From NCBI GenBank assembly GCA_023436825.1, contig JAEZHS010000067.1:1-6465 (forward strand): a stretch of 6,465 nt of DNA. Reading direction: 5' to 3'. Below, piece by piece: positions 5,696-6,465 of this stretch. The stretch comes from Pseudomonadota bacterium (GTDB lineage Bacteria > Pseudomonadota > Alphaproteobacteria > Reyranellales > Reyranellaceae). Below the pieces are notes generated by a model that saw only the letters and a program-made list of their open reading frames with translations, was not told where the DNA came from and searched no databases. The translations under genes were made by a program, and so were the position numbers. Numbering within the stretch: the first letter of the stretch is position 1; each line of letters opens with the position of its first letter.

Positions 5696-6465
5696 TGCGC
5701 ATCCTGATCACCGCCGATCCCGAGATCGAGGTGCCGCCGAGGCTCTACGGCGGCATCGAGCGCATCGTCGACGGGTTGGTGCGCCGACTGCGCATGCTTG
5801 GTCACCACGTCTGCCTGGTCGCCAAACGAGGCTCGCAATGCGAAGCCGATGCCCTTTATGGCTGGCCGGGCGCCAGCTCGCTGTCGCGCGCCGACACGCT
5901 CGCCAACACCTGGGCGTTATGGCGGGCAGTACGCTCCTTTCGGCCGGACGTGATCCACAGCTTCTCGCGGCTCGCTTACCTTGCGCCGCTGTTGCGGGGC
6001 TCGATTCCGATCGTCATGACCTTCCAGCGCGATCCGACGCTACGCACCGTCGGCCTGGCGGTGAAGCTTGCCGCGCCGCGCGTGCTGCGCTTCACCGGCT
6101 GTAGCGACTATATCGCCGCCTGCGGCCGGCGCGCCGGTGGCGACTGGCAGGGCATTCCCAATTTCTTCGAGATCGAGGCGCTGAAGTTCAGCCCGACAGT
6201 AGCTTCCGACGCGCCGCTCTGCTTCCTGAGCCGCGTCGAGACTATCAAGGGTGCTCACTGGGCGATCGAAATCGCGCGCCGCACCGGCCATCGGCTGGTG
6301 ATCGCCGGTAACCACGCCGAGTCGGGCGCCGAGGGCGACTACTGGCGCACCGAGATCGAGCCGTGGCTCGGCCGCGATGGCATCGAATATGTCGGCCCGG
6401 TCGACGATGTGCAGAAGAACAAGGTGCTGGGCGAGGCGCGCGCCATGGTCGTGCCCATCCAGTGG
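5695..6465 (+). CDS. Glycosyltransferase family 4, N-terminal 257 residues (3' truncated by window)
   Basis: The frame opens at ATG 5695 and stays open to the last base, giving 257 residues of what is normally a protein of about 350-400. The start is MRILITADPEIEVPP, then the GT4 glycine loop YGGIERIVDGLVRRL (18-32) and GHHVCLVA (36-43). DVIHSFSRLAYLAPLL (85-100) and the GCSDYIA motif (135-141) are typical of the acceptor domain. The donor domain begins with CFLSRVETIKGAHWAIEIA (176-194), where R180 and K185 correspond to the phosphate-contacting R/K positions of GT4 enzymes, then LVIAGNH (201-207), IEYVGPVDD (230-238) and MVVPIQW (251-257). The window stops just where the EX7E catalytic segment should follow, so activity residues cannot be confirmed. 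It begins on a TGATG one-base overlap with the methyltransferase stop. The family call is firm; donor and acceptor sugars are unknown. Confidence 0.92.
   Translation, partial: MRILITADPEIEVPPRLYGGIERIVDGLVRRLRMLGHHVCLVAKRGSQCEADALYGWPGASSLSRADTLANTWALWRAVRSFRPDVIHSFSRLAYLAPLLRGSIPIVMTFQRDPTLRTVGLAVKLAAPRVLRFTGCSDYIAACGRRAGGDWQGIPNFFEIEALKFSPTVASDAPLCFLSRVETIKGAHWAIEIARRTGHRLVIAGNHAESGAEGDYWRTEIEPWLGRDGIEYVGPVDDVQKNKVLGEARAMVVPIQW

Noticed and set aside
5538..6104. Plus-strand open frame (188 codons) over the methyltransferase end and the start of the last glycosyltransferase
   Set aside because: The other frame from 5695 carries clear GT4 motifs and runs to the window end; this one is a His/Arg/Ala-rich shadow.
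1..6465. Search for tRNA/rRNA genes, CRISPR repeats, inverted repeats of insertion sequences, or a defence-type system
   Set aside because: Reading through by eye, coding sequence fills the window and no regularly spaced repeats, transposase motifs or RNA-like cloverleaf were seen. Subtle short repeats could be missed without computation.

Overview
The window is a gap-free stretch of a surface-polysaccharide (O-antigen, capsule or exopolysaccharide type) biosynthesis and export cluster. All seven genes are on the + strand. The DNA is strongly GC-rich, every stop visible in the window is TGA, and codon third positions are mostly G or C. This fits a high-GC proteobacterium, and the protein style suggests an alphaproteobacterium (Rhodospirillales/Rhizobiales-like). 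That assignment is an impression from composition and protein flavour, not a phylogenetic result.

Layout, left to right: (1) the C-terminal end of an asparagine-synthase-type glutamine amidotransferase (2-478, 5' end outside the window); (2) a GT-B family 4 glycosyltransferase (485-1588); (3) an ABC-2 type polysaccharide export permease, Wzm-like (1585-2427); (4) its ATPase, Wzt-like, with a C-terminal carbohydrate-binding-type domain (2429-3739); (5) a second, divergent GT-B glycosyltransferase (3750-4976); (6) a class I SAM-dependent methyltransferase (4973-5695); (7) the first 257 residues of a third GT4 glycosyltransferase (5695 to the window end, 3' end outside).

Gene junctions are +6 nt, ATGA overlap, +1 nt, +10 nt, ATGA overlap and a 1-nt TGATG overlap. 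There is no room for an internal promoter or terminator outside coding sequence, so the whole block is probably one translationally coupled transcript whose promoter and terminator lie outside the window. No stretch over 300 bases lacks a gene.

How the genes work together (inference from families and context): the glycosyltransferases add sugars to a lipid-linked glycan on the cytoplasmic face of the inner membrane. The methyltransferase and the amidotransferase-like enzyme probably decorate sugars or chain ends. Wzm/Wzt then export the finished chain, with the Wzt C-terminal domain potentially recognising the glycan or its terminus. No mobile element, CRISPR array, RNA gene or clearly novel system was found. 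The points most worth following are the possible methyl-cap/Wzt recognition pairing, the amidotransferase in a glycan cluster, and the second glycosyltransferase, which lacks a canonical EX7E motif.
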